DNA from: Erysipelotrichaceae bacterium
Lineage (GTDB): Bacteria; Bacillota_I; Bacilli_A; Erysipelotrichales; Erysipelotrichaceae
Assembly (NCBI GenBank): GCA_024684175.1
Contig: JAIKXJ010000063.1
Coordinates: forward strand, 124,001 to 188,000
Direction of reading: 5' to 3'
Length of the DNA: 64,000 nucleotides
Positions within the stretch are counted from its first letter, which is position 1; each line of letters starts with the position of its first letter. The notes under the pieces were generated by a model, which saw only the letters and a list, made by a program, of their open reading frames with translations, was not told the origin of the DNA and did no database searches. Positions 26,643-36,183 of this stretch are shown in pieces. The translations under genes were made by a program, and so were the position numbers.

Positions 26643-27613
26643 TATTCAGCAGCCTCCTTTGTTTCTGTAACAGCTTCTTTGACTTCTTCTTTGACTTCGG
26701 CCTTTACTTCAGCAGCCGGAGCTTCTGCAGCAGTTTCTTCCTTCTTGTTGATATATCTCTTTTCGGAGTTATATCTTCTCGGACCTCTGTTATTGAAACG
26801 ATTGTTTCTCTCTTCGTTTCTGGCTTTTCTTCTCTTTTCCTGTTCTTCAGCGTGTTTTTCAACGTTGATGATGACATCTTCCATCGTGATATCGTTTTCG
26901 ATATCACCTTCCTGGTAAGCATCCTGTAAGATGCCGCCCTTGGACTCGACGATCGCGTCAGCCAGTAAGGACATCAGCAGCTTGATGGATTTGATCGCAT
27001 CATCGTTTGCCGGGATCGCGTAATCGACAGTTGCCGGATCGCAGTTCGTATCGGCAAGACCGAAGACAGGGATACCGAGCTTCTTAGCTTCGGAAACAGC
27101 GTTATGGTCTTCCTTCGGATCGACGACGACGACTGCATCAGGAAGTTTCTTCATTTCCTTGATACCGCCTAAGAAGTTTTCGAGACGGACAGCTTCCTTA
27201 TGAATGAGGACCTGTTCCTTCTTCGGATAAACAGAGATCGTACCGTCAGTTTCCATCTGTTCGATCTCGATCAGCCGCTTGATCCTCTTCTGGATCGTAC
27301 GGAAGTTCGTTAAGGTTCCGCCCAACCATCTCTGATTGATGTAGAAGCTGCCGGATCTGGTCGCTTCATCAAGGATGATCTGCTGAGCCTGCTTCTTCGT
27401 ACCGACGAATAAGACTTTGCCGCCTTCTTCCGCGATGGATTTCATCTTGTCATAGGCGACCTGTAAAGCATCCTGTGTCTTGTTGAGGTCGATGATGTAG
27501 ATGCCGTTCTTAGCTGTGTAGATGAACGGTTTGCACTTCGGGTCCCATCTTCTGGTCTGGTGTCCGAAATGAGCACCATTTTCCAGAAGTTTTCTCATTG
27601 AAACTAATTGCAT
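26642..27613 (-). CDS. rpsB: 30S ribosomal protein S2 with a long charged tail
   Basis: The product is 323 residues against a usual 230-260. The S2 core (about 1-235) has [19 protein letters not shown], the coiled-coil insertion, and [16 protein letters not shown] and [12 protein letters not shown]. After residue about 255 comes an Arg/Asn/Gly-rich basic stretch ([20 protein letters not shown]) and then a Glu/Ala/Lys-rich acidic tail to the end. The tail is an odd feature of unknown role. A 5' leader with a stable stem precedes the gene. Confidence 0.97.
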   Translation of the reverse strand: MQLVSMRKLLENGAHFGHQTRRWDPKCKPFIYTAKNGIYIIDLNKTQDALQVAYDKMKSIAEEGGKVLFVGTKKQAQQIILDEATRSGSFYINQRWLGGTLTNFRTIQKRIKRLIEIEQMETDGTISVYPKKEQVLIHKEAVRLENFLGGIKEMKKLPDAVVVVDPKEDHNAVSEAKKLGIPVFGLADTNCDPATVDYAIPANDDAIKSIKLLMSLLADAIVESKGGILQDAYQEGDIENDITMEDVIINVEKHAEEQEKRRKARNEERNNRFNNRGPRRYNSEKRYINKKEETAAEAPAAEVKAEVKEEVKEAVTETKEAAE

Positions 27614-27644
27614 TTAATAATTTCCTCTCTTTCCGTTACGCCTC

Positions 27645-27698
27645 CACTATTTCGGACACCGCTAACTTTTTCAAGCACGGAGCGATGAATCCATAGTG
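27645..27698 (-). promoter_or_regulatory. structured rpsB leader, possible S2 autoregulatory site
   Basis: CACTAT (27693-27698) pairs with ATAGTG (27645-27650), extended by GGA/TCC across a GAA bulge, and encloses an inner 7-bp stem CATCGCT/AGCGGTG. The leader lies between a TAAAAT -10 near 27725 and the rpsB Shine-Dalgarno. Autoregulatory S2 leaders are known in other bacteria; this one is inferred from structure only. Confidence 0.4.
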
Positions 27699-27747
27699 TG
27701 TGTATGCATAAATGCCTAATTATTTTAACATATCGATATATAAAAAG

Positions 27748-27767
27748 AAAGGCTTTTTTAAGCCTTT
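27748..27767 (-). terminator. terminator overlapping the end of murE
   Basis: The hairpin AAAGGCTT-AAAA-AAGCCTTT is followed by CTTTTTAT. It spans the murE stop codon at 27758-27760. Confidence 0.8.
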
Positions 27768-29233
27768 TTACGCATTTCAGAGAGTTTCGCGGCGATCGCA
27801 TTTCTCGCCGCCGTCTCATCGGAGATGTACGGGACACGACCTTCTTTGCAAAGGAAGAAATGATCGCTCCCCTTGCCGAGCAAGAGGATGGTATCCCCCT
27901 TCTTTGCCCTCCGGACCGCCGTATCGATCGCCTCGATCCGATCGAGGATGATCTGCGGCCGCAGACGTTTGAAATAGGTCGCCATCTCTTCCAAGATCCC
28001 CAGCATATCTTCGCTGGAAGGATCATCATAGGAGAGGATGACTTCATCCGCCCGCTCATCGGCGATCACGGATGTGCCGGGCCTTCTTTTATGGTCACGG
28101 TCACCGGCAGCACCGAAGACCGCAATGATCTTGCCGTCCTTGGCCGTGATCGATTCGGCAAAGGAGAAGACTTTGTCGAAAGAGTTGGGTGTGAAAGCAA
28201 AATCGACGACCACATTGAAGTCCTGACCGGCTTCCACCATCTGACATCTTCCCGGCGTCAATTCGACCGTCTCAAGATACGGCAGGATCTCATCGATGAC
28301 ATATCCGTTTTCATTGAGCACGGCGATCACGGCGAGCAGATTATAGATATTGAATCTTGCCAGCATGTTCGTGCTGATCCGCCAGTCCTTGTCCTTGTGT
28401 CTCAGTATGAATTCCGAATGATCGCTGTAAAGCTTCAGATCTTCCGCTTTATAGTCGGCATCGGCATCGATCGCATAAGTGATCTTTTTCCGGTCAACGA
28501 GATCATAGAGCCTTCTTCCGTATTCATCATCCATATTGATGATCGCCTTGCCGTCTTGTTTCAGCATATCGAAAAGCAGACATTTCGCCTTGAAATAGTC
28601 TTCCATCGTTCCGTGGACATCGAAATGTTCACCGGAAAGATTGTTGAATACGGCGGTCGAAAAATTCACCTGATCGAGGCGGTGCGTCGCCAGACCTTCC
28701 GAAGAAGCTTCCAGGACCAGTGCTTTGCATCCGACATCGACCATCTCCTTGCCGATACGGAACAATTCATCCGACTTCGGCGTCGTCAGAAACATATTGG
28801 AATCTCTGACCGTCTCATCATAACAATAGCCCATCGTGCCGATGTACCCGCACTTGTGAAAATGAGCGATGATGGAACGGATGATCCAGGCGATCGTCGT
28901 CTTTCCGTTGGTGCCGGTGATACCGATCACATTCATCTTATCCATCGGATGACCGTAATAAGCATTACAGAAACTGACATAGGCTTTTGTCGGATCGTCT
29001 GTCTGAATATAGAGGATATCCTCGTGTTTCTTTTCGATCGGATCGCTGTGTACGATACAGACCGCACCGTTCTCAATGGCTTTTTCGATGAAACGGTGTC
29101 CGTCATTGATCTTTCCTTTCATGGCGAAAAAGATCGAATCCTCGCATCGCTTGCGGGAATCGAACATGATCGACGAGATGTTCAGATCGCTGTCTGTTGG
29201 AAATACTTGACTGATTTTCATAATTCTTTTCAT
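27758..29233 (-). CDS. murE: UDP-MurNAc-tripeptide ligase (MurE type)
   Basis: This 491-residue Mur ligase adds the third residue to UDP-MurNAc-Ala-Glu in the cytoplasm. The N-terminal domain has SSIMFDSRKRCEDSIFFAMKG (about 20-40), the ATP loop is GITGTNGKTTIAW (about 103-115), the MurE pattern is TTPKSDELFRIG, and the C-terminal domain has FGAAGDRDHKRRP. The usual meso-DAP-binding DNPR reads DDPS (in SYDDPSSEDML), which argues for L-lysine or another amino acid. Two starts five codons apart are possible; the second, MKISQ, fits the family. It lies directly after the LTA-synthase-like gene rather than in the dcw cluster. Confidence 0.9.
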   Translation of the reverse strand: MKRIMKISQVFPTDSDLNISSIMFDSRKRCEDSIFFAMKGKINDGHRFIEKAIENGAVCIVHSDPIEKKHEDILYIQTDDPTKAYVSFCNAYYGHPMDKMNVIGITGTNGKTTIAWIIRSIIAHFHKCGYIGTMGYCYDETVRDSNMFLTTPKSDELFRIGKEMVDVGCKALVLEASSEGLATHRLDQVNFSTAVFNNLSGEHFDVHGTMEDYFKAKCLLFDMLKQDGKAIINMDDEYGRRLYDLVDRKKITYAIDADADYKAEDLKLYSDHSEFILRHKDKDWRISTNMLARFNIYNLLAVIAVLNENGYVIDEILPYLETVELTPGRCQMVEAGQDFNVVVDFAFTPNSFDKVFSFAESITAKDGKIIAVFGAAGDRDHKRRPGTSVIADERADEVILSYDDPSSEDMLGILEEMATYFKRLRPQIILDRIEAIDTAVRRAKKGDTILLLGKGSDHFFLCKEGRVPYISDETAARNAIAAKLSEMRKKA

Positions 29234-31198
29234 TTAGCGCGGCGAACAGATCGAACGGCGCTTCGCAAAATAATCCTCATCCATGATCAGATAAGAGATC
29301 TTGATCGTATTCTGCACCGAGCTCGTCGTCCGGCTGACAAAGGCTTCATCCACCGGGACCGCAGGGTCATTCGGAATGAACTTCTCACTGGTCGCATCGT
29401 AGTAACCGCTCGAACAGATCCAGTTGCCGTTGGCCAATATGACGATGTTGTCGCCGTTGAAGGCGTCCGTTCCCATAAACAAACGCGGATCGTAATTCAG
29501 ATTGAACAGATTGGCGATGGTCGGGGCATGATCGAGCGTCGAACAGTAGTTCTCATTGATCTCCGGTCCGACGTTCTTGTTGTAAATGATGAACGGTGAA
29601 CGGTAGATCCCGTTTTCACCCGACCTGAGCGGATCGATATAACGCGTCGCTTCCATGACCTTGTCATAATCCATCCAATACGGACGGTGGTCGGGGTAGA
29701 TACAGATGACGGTATTGTCCGCCTTGCCGGAACTTTCCAGATAATCCAGCAAAGTCTTAAGACCGTCGTCAAAGTTCATGCATTTGGACATGTATCGCTT
29801 GAATTCGATCGTCCAGTCCGGATGGACTTCGCTGATCCGGTCGACATAATAATCGCCCCAGTAGGAAGGCTCATCATACGGGAAATGCATGCAAGATGTG
29901 ATGATATCGCAGAAGAATTTCCCGTCGGTCTCTTCCATATGCTTGATCGCCTGTTCGATCAGCATCTTGTCGGACTGCCAGCCGTTGGTATGTTCGATGC
30001 TCTTGTCCTGCCAGATGGCATCGATATCATAATACGCATCAAAACCGATCGCCGGCAGGATGGAATTCCTCTCGTAGAACTCATCGCGCCAATTATGCAA
30101 GGCAAACGTCGCATAGCCTTTGTTTTTGAACATGTACGGAAGTGCTTCGTAGTAGTCGATGCCTGCGATGTAGTTCGGCGTGCAGACGTTGACGTACGGG
30201 AAGATCGAAAGATACGACACCAGCTCCGATTCGCCGGTCGCACAGGAGTAGATCGGCGTATAGTGGTTGGCAAAATGGATCCCTTGCGAATACATCTTGT
30301 ATAAAGTCGGTGTCAGTTGTTCGTCGATCATCAGATAATCGCCGGCTTCGACCATGAAATAGATGAAATTGTAGTCTTCGAAAATGCCCGTCTTCTCATT
30401 AGTCTGGGTGATCTGGCGGTTCATAAGATACTTGTCGATCGTCTGCATGTTGGCGTTGACTTCGCTCTGTGCGATGTTTTTCCATTCGGCATCGTTGATC
30501 TGACGCTTTTGTGAAACTTCCGTTTCCTGCGGTTCCGGAGTCTCTTCGATGATTTCTCCTTCGATCTCGATGCTTTCCGGAACTTTATAGACCAGAGCGG
30601 ATAGATCGCGGAAGAAGAAATGCTCGATCCCGTATTTGTCGATGATGATCGTCTTATTGGAGAAGGTCCCGTAAATATTCAAGATCGAAGACGTTCCGGA
30701 AGACAGATCCATGATCGGGATCATCAGCAGGAACGCCAGGATACAGGCGATCGCCGGCAGCTGGAATTGGCCTTTGGTATTGAACTTCACGAAACGATGA
30801 AGCAGGATATAAACGATCAAAGGCACGAAGCACAGATAATACGGCAGCTTCGCCGAAGACAGGAAGATGACCGCGTATTGAGCGATCCTCAGTGCTCCGT
30901 CGCCGACGGTTCCGAAAGAATAGAAATCTCCCATGAAGTTTTTGAAGATCAGCTCGACGAAACTGTAGGCGCAGAACCAGATCATCACGATCAAGCCCAG
31001 AATGAAATAAACTTTCGGGCTCTTGAACAGACGTCCGATCAGTGCGATCAGAAGCGAAAGGAACAGTGTGAACAAAAAGACTCTCAATACCGAATAGAAT
31101 TCCAGGCTTTGAAACTGGACCAGATGAAAAAGCAGTTCAAGCAGGAACATCGGCAGAAAGAGATATAAGAATCGAAGATCGAATTTCAGTTTTTTCAT
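29234..31198 (-). CDS. LTA-synthase-like sulfatase-fold membrane enzyme
   Basis: The 654-residue product has five predicted membrane helices (within about 8-165), a linker rich in Glu/Pro (about 205-235) and an extracellular sulfatase-fold domain. Catalytic landmarks of phosphoglycerol transferases are present: FMVEAGDYL (Glu284, metal), SCATGESEL (Thr321, nucleophile) and YPDHRPYW (Asp-His metal pair). LtaS enzymes move glycerol phosphate from phosphatidylglycerol to lipoteichoic acid. Which polymer is made here cannot be told from sequence. It overlaps xerC by 4 bp and abuts murE, giving an unusual xerC-ltaS-murE string. Confidence 0.85.
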   Translation of the reverse strand: MKKLKFDLRFLYLFLPMFLLELLFHLVQFQSLEFYSVLRVFLFTLFLSLLIALIGRLFKSPKVYFILGLIVMIWFCAYSFVELIFKNFMGDFYSFGTVGDGALRIAQYAVIFLSSAKLPYYLCFVPLIVYILLHRFVKFNTKGQFQLPAIACILAFLLMIPIMDLSSGTSSILNIYGTFSNKTIIIDKYGIEHFFFRDLSALVYKVPESIEIEGEIIEETPEPQETEVSQKRQINDAEWKNIAQSEVNANMQTIDKYLMNRQITQTNEKTGIFEDYNFIYFMVEAGDYLMIDEQLTPTLYKMYSQGIHFANHYTPIYSCATGESELVSYLSIFPYVNVCTPNYIAGIDYYEALPYMFKNKGYATFALHNWRDEFYERNSILPAIGFDAYYDIDAIWQDKSIEHTNGWQSDKMLIEQAIKHMEETDGKFFCDIITSCMHFPYDEPSYWGDYYVDRISEVHPDWTIEFKRYMSKCMNFDDGLKTLLDYLESSGKADNTVICIYPDHRPYWMDYDKVMEATRYIDPLRSGENGIYRSPFIIYNKNVGPEINENYCSTLDHAPTIANLFNLNYDPRLFMGTDAFNGDNIVILANGNWICSSGYYDATSEKFIPNDPAVPVDEAFVSRTTSSVQNTIKISYLIMDEDYFAKRRSICSPR

Positions 31199-32106
31199 TT
31201 TGCGTGCGGATGGGCAGATTCGACGGCATTTTTCAGCCGGTCATAGGTCAGATGCGCGTACAGCTGCGTCGTCGACAGGTTCTCGTGACCCAGCAGTTCT
31301 TGCACCGTTCTTAAGTCGGCACCGTTGTCCAGAAGATGTGTGGCAAAAGAATGCCTGAGCATATGCGGATGCACATCGACCGAAAGCCCAGCTTTTATTC
31401 TAGCATTTTCCAATAAGAGTTGAACACTCCTGGGCGATATTTTCCCCCGCCTCGTGCTGACGAAAAGAAGATCAAGATCTTCGGAAGCGTATTCATTACG
31501 GTATTTTTCGATATACAGATCGATCAGCTCATTCAGACGCGGATAATACGGAACGATCCTTTCCTTATTGCCCTTCCCGATGACCCGGACGATCAAAGAA
31601 CGCCTGTCGATCTGCGAAAGTCTGAGGTCACAGCACTCCGAGATACGTAAGCCGCAGGCATAGATACATTCCAAGATGCAGCGGTTACGGATCTGTATCG
31701 GATCATCCAGATCAAAGACATTCAGCAGCCGTTCGACCTGTTCGAAACTCAGGACATCCGGCAGATGCTTCTCCACATGGACTTTGCGGAACTGCAGGAA
31801 AGGATTGTCATCGGCGATATGGCGTTCGCAAAGAAAACGATAAAAAGAGCGCAAAGCGCTCAGATTCCTTGCGTAAGTGGCATTGGAGATCTTTCCTCTG
31901 GAGATCCTGCCGGAACGCAGTTCGCCGATGTAATCGAAAACGACGTTCTTGTCGACCTGATCGAAAGAATCCACCCCGTTGTCCTGCAGAAAACGGATGA
32001 AACGGTCGATGTCCCGGTAATAAGAATCGGATGTCTTATCCGAACCGCTCCTCTTCTCATACATATAAGTGATGAATTCATCGAGGGTCTTATACATTTC
32101 CTGCAT
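31195..32106 (-). CDS. xerC: tyrosine recombinase XerC
   Basis: This 303-residue site-specific recombinase resolves chromosome dimers at dif with a partner Xer protein. An N-terminal SAM-like core-binding domain (about 1-105) precedes the catalytic domain. The full active set is visible: Arg154 in ACGLRISE, Lys178 in GKGNKER, His248 and Arg251 in HMLRHSF, His274 in LLGHENL and Tyr283. Position after topA-trmFO matches codV/xerC in Bacillus. It overlaps trmFO by 17 bp. A second ATG three codons in is also possible. I found no sign that it is a phage integrase. Confidence 0.94.
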   Translation of the reverse strand: MQEMYKTLDEFITYMYEKRSGSDKTSDSYYRDIDRFIRFLQDNGVDSFDQVDKNVVFDYIGELRSGRISRGKISNATYARNLSALRSFYRFLCERHIADDNPFLQFRKVHVEKHLPDVLSFEQVERLLNVFDLDDPIQIRNRCILECIYACGLRISECCDLRLSQIDRRSLIVRVIGKGNKERIVPYYPRLNELIDLYIEKYRNEYASEDLDLLFVSTRRGKISPRSVQLLLENARIKAGLSVDVHPHMLRHSFATHLLDNGADLRTVQELLGHENLSTTQLYAHLTYDRLKNAVESAHPHAK

Positions 32107-33385
32107 ATTCCTTCACCCTGCTCAGCGCATGATCGGTATAAGCTTTCTTTTTCTCCGCCTTCGGACCCTGATAGTCGAGACGGAAGATGCCGAAATTGGC
32201 ATTCATCGGTTCGAGTTTTTTGATATTGACATCGGAGATGTAGTTCGCCATCGCACCGATCATCGTATCCGGACCGAGTTCTTTTTCGATCTTCCCGTCG
32301 TTTAAGTACTGGGAAAGATTGATCGCTGCGTACAGACCGCTGGCGGCCGATTCCACATAACCTTCGACACCGGAGATCTGGCCGGCGATGAATATATTGG
32401 GATGAGCGATGAACTGATAATACTTGTTGATGATGCCCGGTGAGTTCAGATATGTATTGCGGTGCATCACACCGTAACGCACGATATGCACATTGGCAAG
32501 TGCCGGAACGCATTTCAGCACTTCTTCCTGGGAACCAAACGTCAGATGGGTCTGAAAACCCACCACATTATATAAAGTGTCGATCGCGTTGTCCTTGCGC
32601 AGCTGTACGACTGCATAAGGACGCACGCCATCATGTTCGAGACCGACCGGTTTCATCGGGCCGAACAGCAAAGTCTTATAGCCCCTTCTGGCCATCTCCT
32701 CAAAAGGCATGCAGCCTTCGAAGTATTTCTCATCATCGATATCGTGCACCGCGATCTTGCGGGCATTCAATACCGTTTCATAAAAAGTCTGAAATTCTTC
32801 TTTGGTCAAAGGACAGTTGATATAGTCGCCCGGATGGTCATCGTCATATCTGGATTTGTAGTAGGCGTGACCGAAATCGATCGAATCCTTTTCGACGATC
32901 GGCGAGACAGCGTCATAGAAATGAAGGAAATCCTTGCCGCACAGGCGTCCGATCTCTTCGGCCAGCCCGCCTTCACATAAAGGGCCGGCGGCAATGACCG
33001 TCGGAATGTTTTCATCGATGGAAGTGAATTCCTCATTGATGATATTGATGTTCTTGTTCTCTTTAATCTTCTTTGTGATGTAAGCGGAAAAACCGACCCG
33101 GTCGACAGCCAGTGACTTGCCGGCCGGAACACGGTTCTTGTCCGCCGCTTCCATGATCAGTGAATCCAGTAAACGCATCTCCTGCTTGAGCAGTCCGACA
33201 GCATTGTAAAGATCATCACTGCGAAGTGAATTGGAACAGATCAGCTCGCCAAAATCATCCGTCTTGAATGCCGGATGACGTTTGATGCCTTTTTGTTCAT
33301 ACAGATCGACTTGAAATCCGCGTTTCGCCAGCTGATATGCCGCTTCGCTGCCCGCCAGACCGGCGCCGATCACCCTTACTTTCAT
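32090..33385 (-). CDS. trmFO: folate- and FAD-dependent tRNA (uracil-54-C5)-methyltransferase
   Basis: The 431-residue flavoprotein makes ribothymidine 54 in the T-loop of tRNAs using methylene-tetrahydrofolate. The N-terminal FAD-binding motif is VIGAGLAGSEAAYQLAKRG (about 4-22). Other family features are CSNSLRSDDLYNAVGLLKQEM, the EGCMPFEEMARRG cysteine region, and FIAGQISGVEGYVESAASG. It overlaps topA by 4 bp (ATGA) and xerC by 17 bp, the typical topA-trmFO-xerC trio. Confidence 0.97.
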   Translation of the reverse strand: MKVRVIGAGLAGSEAAYQLAKRGFQVDLYEQKGIKRHPAFKTDDFGELICSNSLRSDDLYNAVGLLKQEMRLLDSLIMEAADKNRVPAGKSLAVDRVGFSAYITKKIKENKNINIINEEFTSIDENIPTVIAAGPLCEGGLAEEIGRLCGKDFLHFYDAVSPIVEKDSIDFGHAYYKSRYDDDHPGDYINCPLTKEEFQTFYETVLNARKIAVHDIDDEKYFEGCMPFEEMARRGYKTLLFGPMKPVGLEHDGVRPYAVVQLRKDNAIDTLYNVVGFQTHLTFGSQEEVLKCVPALANVHIVRYGVMHRNTYLNSPGIINKYYQFIAHPNIFIAGQISGVEGYVESAASGLYAAINLSQYLNDGKIEKELGPDTMIGAMANYISDVNIKKLEPMNANFGIFRLDYQGPKAEKKKAYTDHALSRVKEYAGNV

Positions 33386-35385
33386 TGTTTCTTTCTTCCT
33401 TTATAGAACCTGCGTGGACTCTGGCCTTCGATCGCTTCAAGGTAATTGCATTTCGGATAACCGGAACAGCCGATGAAATACGTGCCATATCTCGACTTCC
33501 TCTTTAACAGAGGCTTGCCGCAGTTCGGACAGCTGCGTCCGACTTCTTCCGGTTCTTCCTTCTTCTGCAGCGATTCATGCCACTTGCAGGTCGGATAGTT
33601 GATGCAGGATTTGAACTTGCCGAATTTACCGTTGCGGATGACGACATCACCGCCGCATTCCGGACAGACCTCTCCGGTCTTTTCCGGCTGTTTCTTCTCC
33701 ATCTGATCATAAGCGGAATCGACCAAAGGCTGGAAACGCTTGTAGAATCCTTTCAAAGCTTCGATCGAATCGATCTTGTCTTCCGCGATCTCATCGAGTT
33801 CAGATTCCATCTGTGCAGTGTATTTGATGTTGATGACCGACTGGAAGTATTCTCTCAGTTTCTCATCCGTCAAAGTTCCCTGTTCGGTCGGGAAGAAATA
33901 CTTCGTCTTGCCCGAATCGGAAGCTTTCTTATATTCGACATAGCCACGCTTCTGTATCGTATCGATGATCGTCGCATAAGTGGAAGGACGTCCGACGCCT
34001 TCTTCTTCCAGCGCCTTGATCAGCTTGGCTTCCGTATAGCGGGACGGAGCTTCCGTGAAATGCTGTATCTTTTCGATGTTTCCGGAACTGAGGACTTCCC
34101 CTTTTTCAAGCTTCGGCAGGATCACATCCTTTGATGAATCATAATCGCCGTAAGCTTTCAAGAAACCGTCAAATTCCATCTTTGATCCGGTCACGGTAAA
34201 TTCATAGCCGTTGTTGTCGAAAACATACGTTACGGAATTGAAGACCGCTTCCTTCATCAAAGAGGCCAGTGCCCGGTAATAAATGAATTTATACAGCTTG
34301 TACTGATCGTTGCTCAGATACTGTTTGATCTTGTCCGGCTCATTGTTAAGATCGGTCGGACGGATCGCCTCATGCGCATCTTGCGAGCCTTCATCGTTCT
34401 TGACGCGGTAAAAACCTTTATATTCTTTCCCATAGTCGCTTTCGATCTTGTCGTAAGCGGAAGCGATGAACTCTTTGGAAAGTCTCGTCGAGTCGGTACG
34501 CATGTAGGTGATCAGACCTTGCGCACCGTTTGGCAGTTCGACGCCTTCATATAAGCTCTGCGCGACCATCATCGTCTTGCGGGAAGTGAAGCCCAGCTTC
34601 GTCGAAGCTTCCTGCTGCATTGTCGAAGTGATGAACGGCAGATAGGCGGCACGCTTCTTCGCCTTTTCGGCGATCGAAGCCAGCGTGAATTCTTTGCCTA
34701 AAGCCTTTAAAACGGCATCGGCTTCTTCTTCGTTATGGATCTCGATCTTCTTGCCTTTATATCTGGCAAGTTCAGCATCCAGCTTTTTGCCTAAATGAGC
34801 GATGATGTTCCAGTATTCTTCCGGAATGAACGCTGCGATCTCTTTCTCCCGGTCACAGATCATGCGCAAAGCGATGGACTGTACGCGGCCGGCGGACTTG
34901 GAACCGATCTTCTTCTGCAGCAGTTTGGACAGTTTGAAACCGATGATCCTGTCCAGGATCCTGCGGGTCTCCTGTGAACGGACCAGAGCCATATCGATGT
35001 TCCGAGGTTCTTTCAAAGCATTCAGGACCGCATTCTTGGTGATCTCATTGAAAACGATACGGTTGTTTTCTTCGGTATCTAATCCTAGCTCTCTGGCCAG
35101 ATGCCAGGAGATCGCTTCTCCTTCACGGTCCGGGTCGGTCGCCAGATAGACGAAGTCTGAATTTTTAACGAGCTTTTTCAGTTCACTGACGACAGACTTC
35201 TTATCGGGCGAGATGACATAAGTCGGCTTGAAATCATCTTCGATATCGACACCGAGACCCTCCTTGCCTTTCGTGGCAAGATCACATATATGTCCCTTGG
35301 ATGAAGTGACTTTGAAATCCTTCCCAAGATATTTTTCGATCGTCTTAGATTTTGACGGTGATTCTACAATTACCAGATTTTTCAT
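33382..35385 (-). CDS. topA: DNA topoisomerase I
   Basis: This 667-residue type IA enzyme relaxes negative supercoils. It has the TOPRIM domain (VIVESPSKSKTIEKYLG, about 4-20, with ATDPDREGEAISWHL), a core with the active-site tyrosine in GLITYMRTDSTRLS (near 295), and two C-terminal four-cysteine zinc ribbons (CPECGGD...CINYPTC and CPNCGK...CSGYPKC). AGAGGT precedes the ATG. It follows dprA by 41 bp, as in Bacillus. Confidence 0.98.
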   Translation of the reverse strand: MKNLVIVESPSKSKTIEKYLGKDFKVTSSKGHICDLATKGKEGLGVDIEDDFKPTYVISPDKKSVVSELKKLVKNSDFVYLATDPDREGEAISWHLARELGLDTEENNRIVFNEITKNAVLNALKEPRNIDMALVRSQETRRILDRIIGFKLSKLLQKKIGSKSAGRVQSIALRMICDREKEIAAFIPEEYWNIIAHLGKKLDAELARYKGKKIEIHNEEEADAVLKALGKEFTLASIAEKAKKRAAYLPFITSTMQQEASTKLGFTSRKTMMVAQSLYEGVELPNGAQGLITYMRTDSTRLSKEFIASAYDKIESDYGKEYKGFYRVKNDEGSQDAHEAIRPTDLNNEPDKIKQYLSNDQYKLYKFIYYRALASLMKEAVFNSVTYVFDNNGYEFTVTGSKMEFDGFLKAYGDYDSSKDVILPKLEKGEVLSSGNIEKIQHFTEAPSRYTEAKLIKALEEEGVGRPSTYATIIDTIQKRGYVEYKKASDSGKTKYFFPTEQGTLTDEKLREYFQSVINIKYTAQMESELDEIAEDKIDSIEALKGFYKRFQPLVDSAYDQMEKKQPEKTGEVCPECGGDVVIRNGKFGKFKSCINYPTCKWHESLQKKEEPEEVGRSCPNCGKPLLKRKSRYGTYFIGCSGYPKCNYLEAIEGQSPRRFYKGRKKQ

Positions 35386-35426
35386 AGGAACCTCTTTAAC
35401 AATTATTAATATTTACATAAATGATT

Positions 35427-36140
35427 TTAAAATGCAATTTCCTGATGAAGCACCGGCATTGCACCTTCGTAGATCAGCTGATTGTTGTTGTATCCGTCCG
35501 GATCGAAAACATCGTAAGGAAGCACATGGACCTCCTTTCCCAATTCGAGCGCTTCGTTGAGCGTCGTCATCGTCCCGGAAGCGGCTTTGCTTTGCATGAT
35601 ATAGACTTTTTCGCTGAGTGCGGCGATGAGGCGGTTGCGGAACGGAAAGTGATGGCCTAAAGGCGGGGCGAAGCCGGGGTACTCGGAAAGAACGAGGCCT
35701 TCCCTCTTCACTTTTTCGATCAGTTCTTTATTGGCGTAAGGATAGATCCGATCGATGCCGCAGCCTAAGATACCGACCGTCTTCGAAGCATGAGCGTGGG
35801 CACAGGCATCGATGCCTTTAGCAAGGCCGGAGACGATGATCTTGTCTTTGTAATGAGCGCAAAGTCCCGCAGTCGCTTTCAATGCGTAAGTACAGGCTTT
35901 GCGGGAACCGACGATCCCGAGATGTTCTCCTTTCAGAAGCGACAGATCCCCTTCATAGTACAGGACGAAAGGCGGATATTTCAGATCGTAGAAAAAAGCG
36001 GGATAGTCCCGATCAAGGATGGTCAGGACGTTTTCCGCGTTCCTCCCTTTGATGGGCAGTTCCCTCTTTACCGCTTGATAGATCTTATCGTACTCTCCCC
36101 CATAATAAAAAGAGTAGGCGATCAGCTGTTCTCTGTTCAT
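35427..36140 (-). CDS. dprA: DNA-processing protein DprA, short form
   Basis: The 237-residue product keeps the Rossmann-like DprA core: LGIVGSRKACTYAL, IVSGLAKGIDACAH, LGCGIDRIYPYANKEL, LSEYP and FPFRNRLIAALS. It lacks the extra N- and C-terminal domains of longer family members. DprA loads RecA onto incoming single-stranded DNA in transformation; other competence genes are not in the window. It has no Shine-Dalgarno, and an AATAAT hexamer ends 7 nt before the ATG. It sits 43 bp after rnhB and just before topA, matching Bacillus order. Confidence 0.93.
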   Translation of the reverse strand: MNREQLIAYSFYYGGEYDKIYQAVKRELPIKGRNAENVLTILDRDYPAFFYDLKYPPFVLYYEGDLSLLKGEHLGIVGSRKACTYALKATAGLCAHYKDKIIVSGLAKGIDACAHAHASKTVGILGCGIDRIYPYANKELIEKVKREGLVLSEYPGFAPPLGHHFPFRNRLIAALSEKVYIMQSKAASGTMTTLNEALELGKEVHVLPYDVFDPDGYNNNQLIYEGAMPVLHQEIAF

Positions 36141-36183
36141 CTACTATATTATTTGCAAGAAAAACGCCGATTCCTACTCCGGA

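Noticed and set aside
27698..29599. A 633-codon open frame on the plus strand antisense to murE
   Set aside because: It covers murE and the end of the LTA-like gene exactly opposite, has no recognisable motif and no Shine-Dalgarno. Its composition follows from codon use of the true genes.
31195..32106. Phage or transposon integrase
   Set aside because: Position after topA-trmFO and full similarity in layout to XerC make it the housekeeping recombinase; no phage genes or att sites are nearby.
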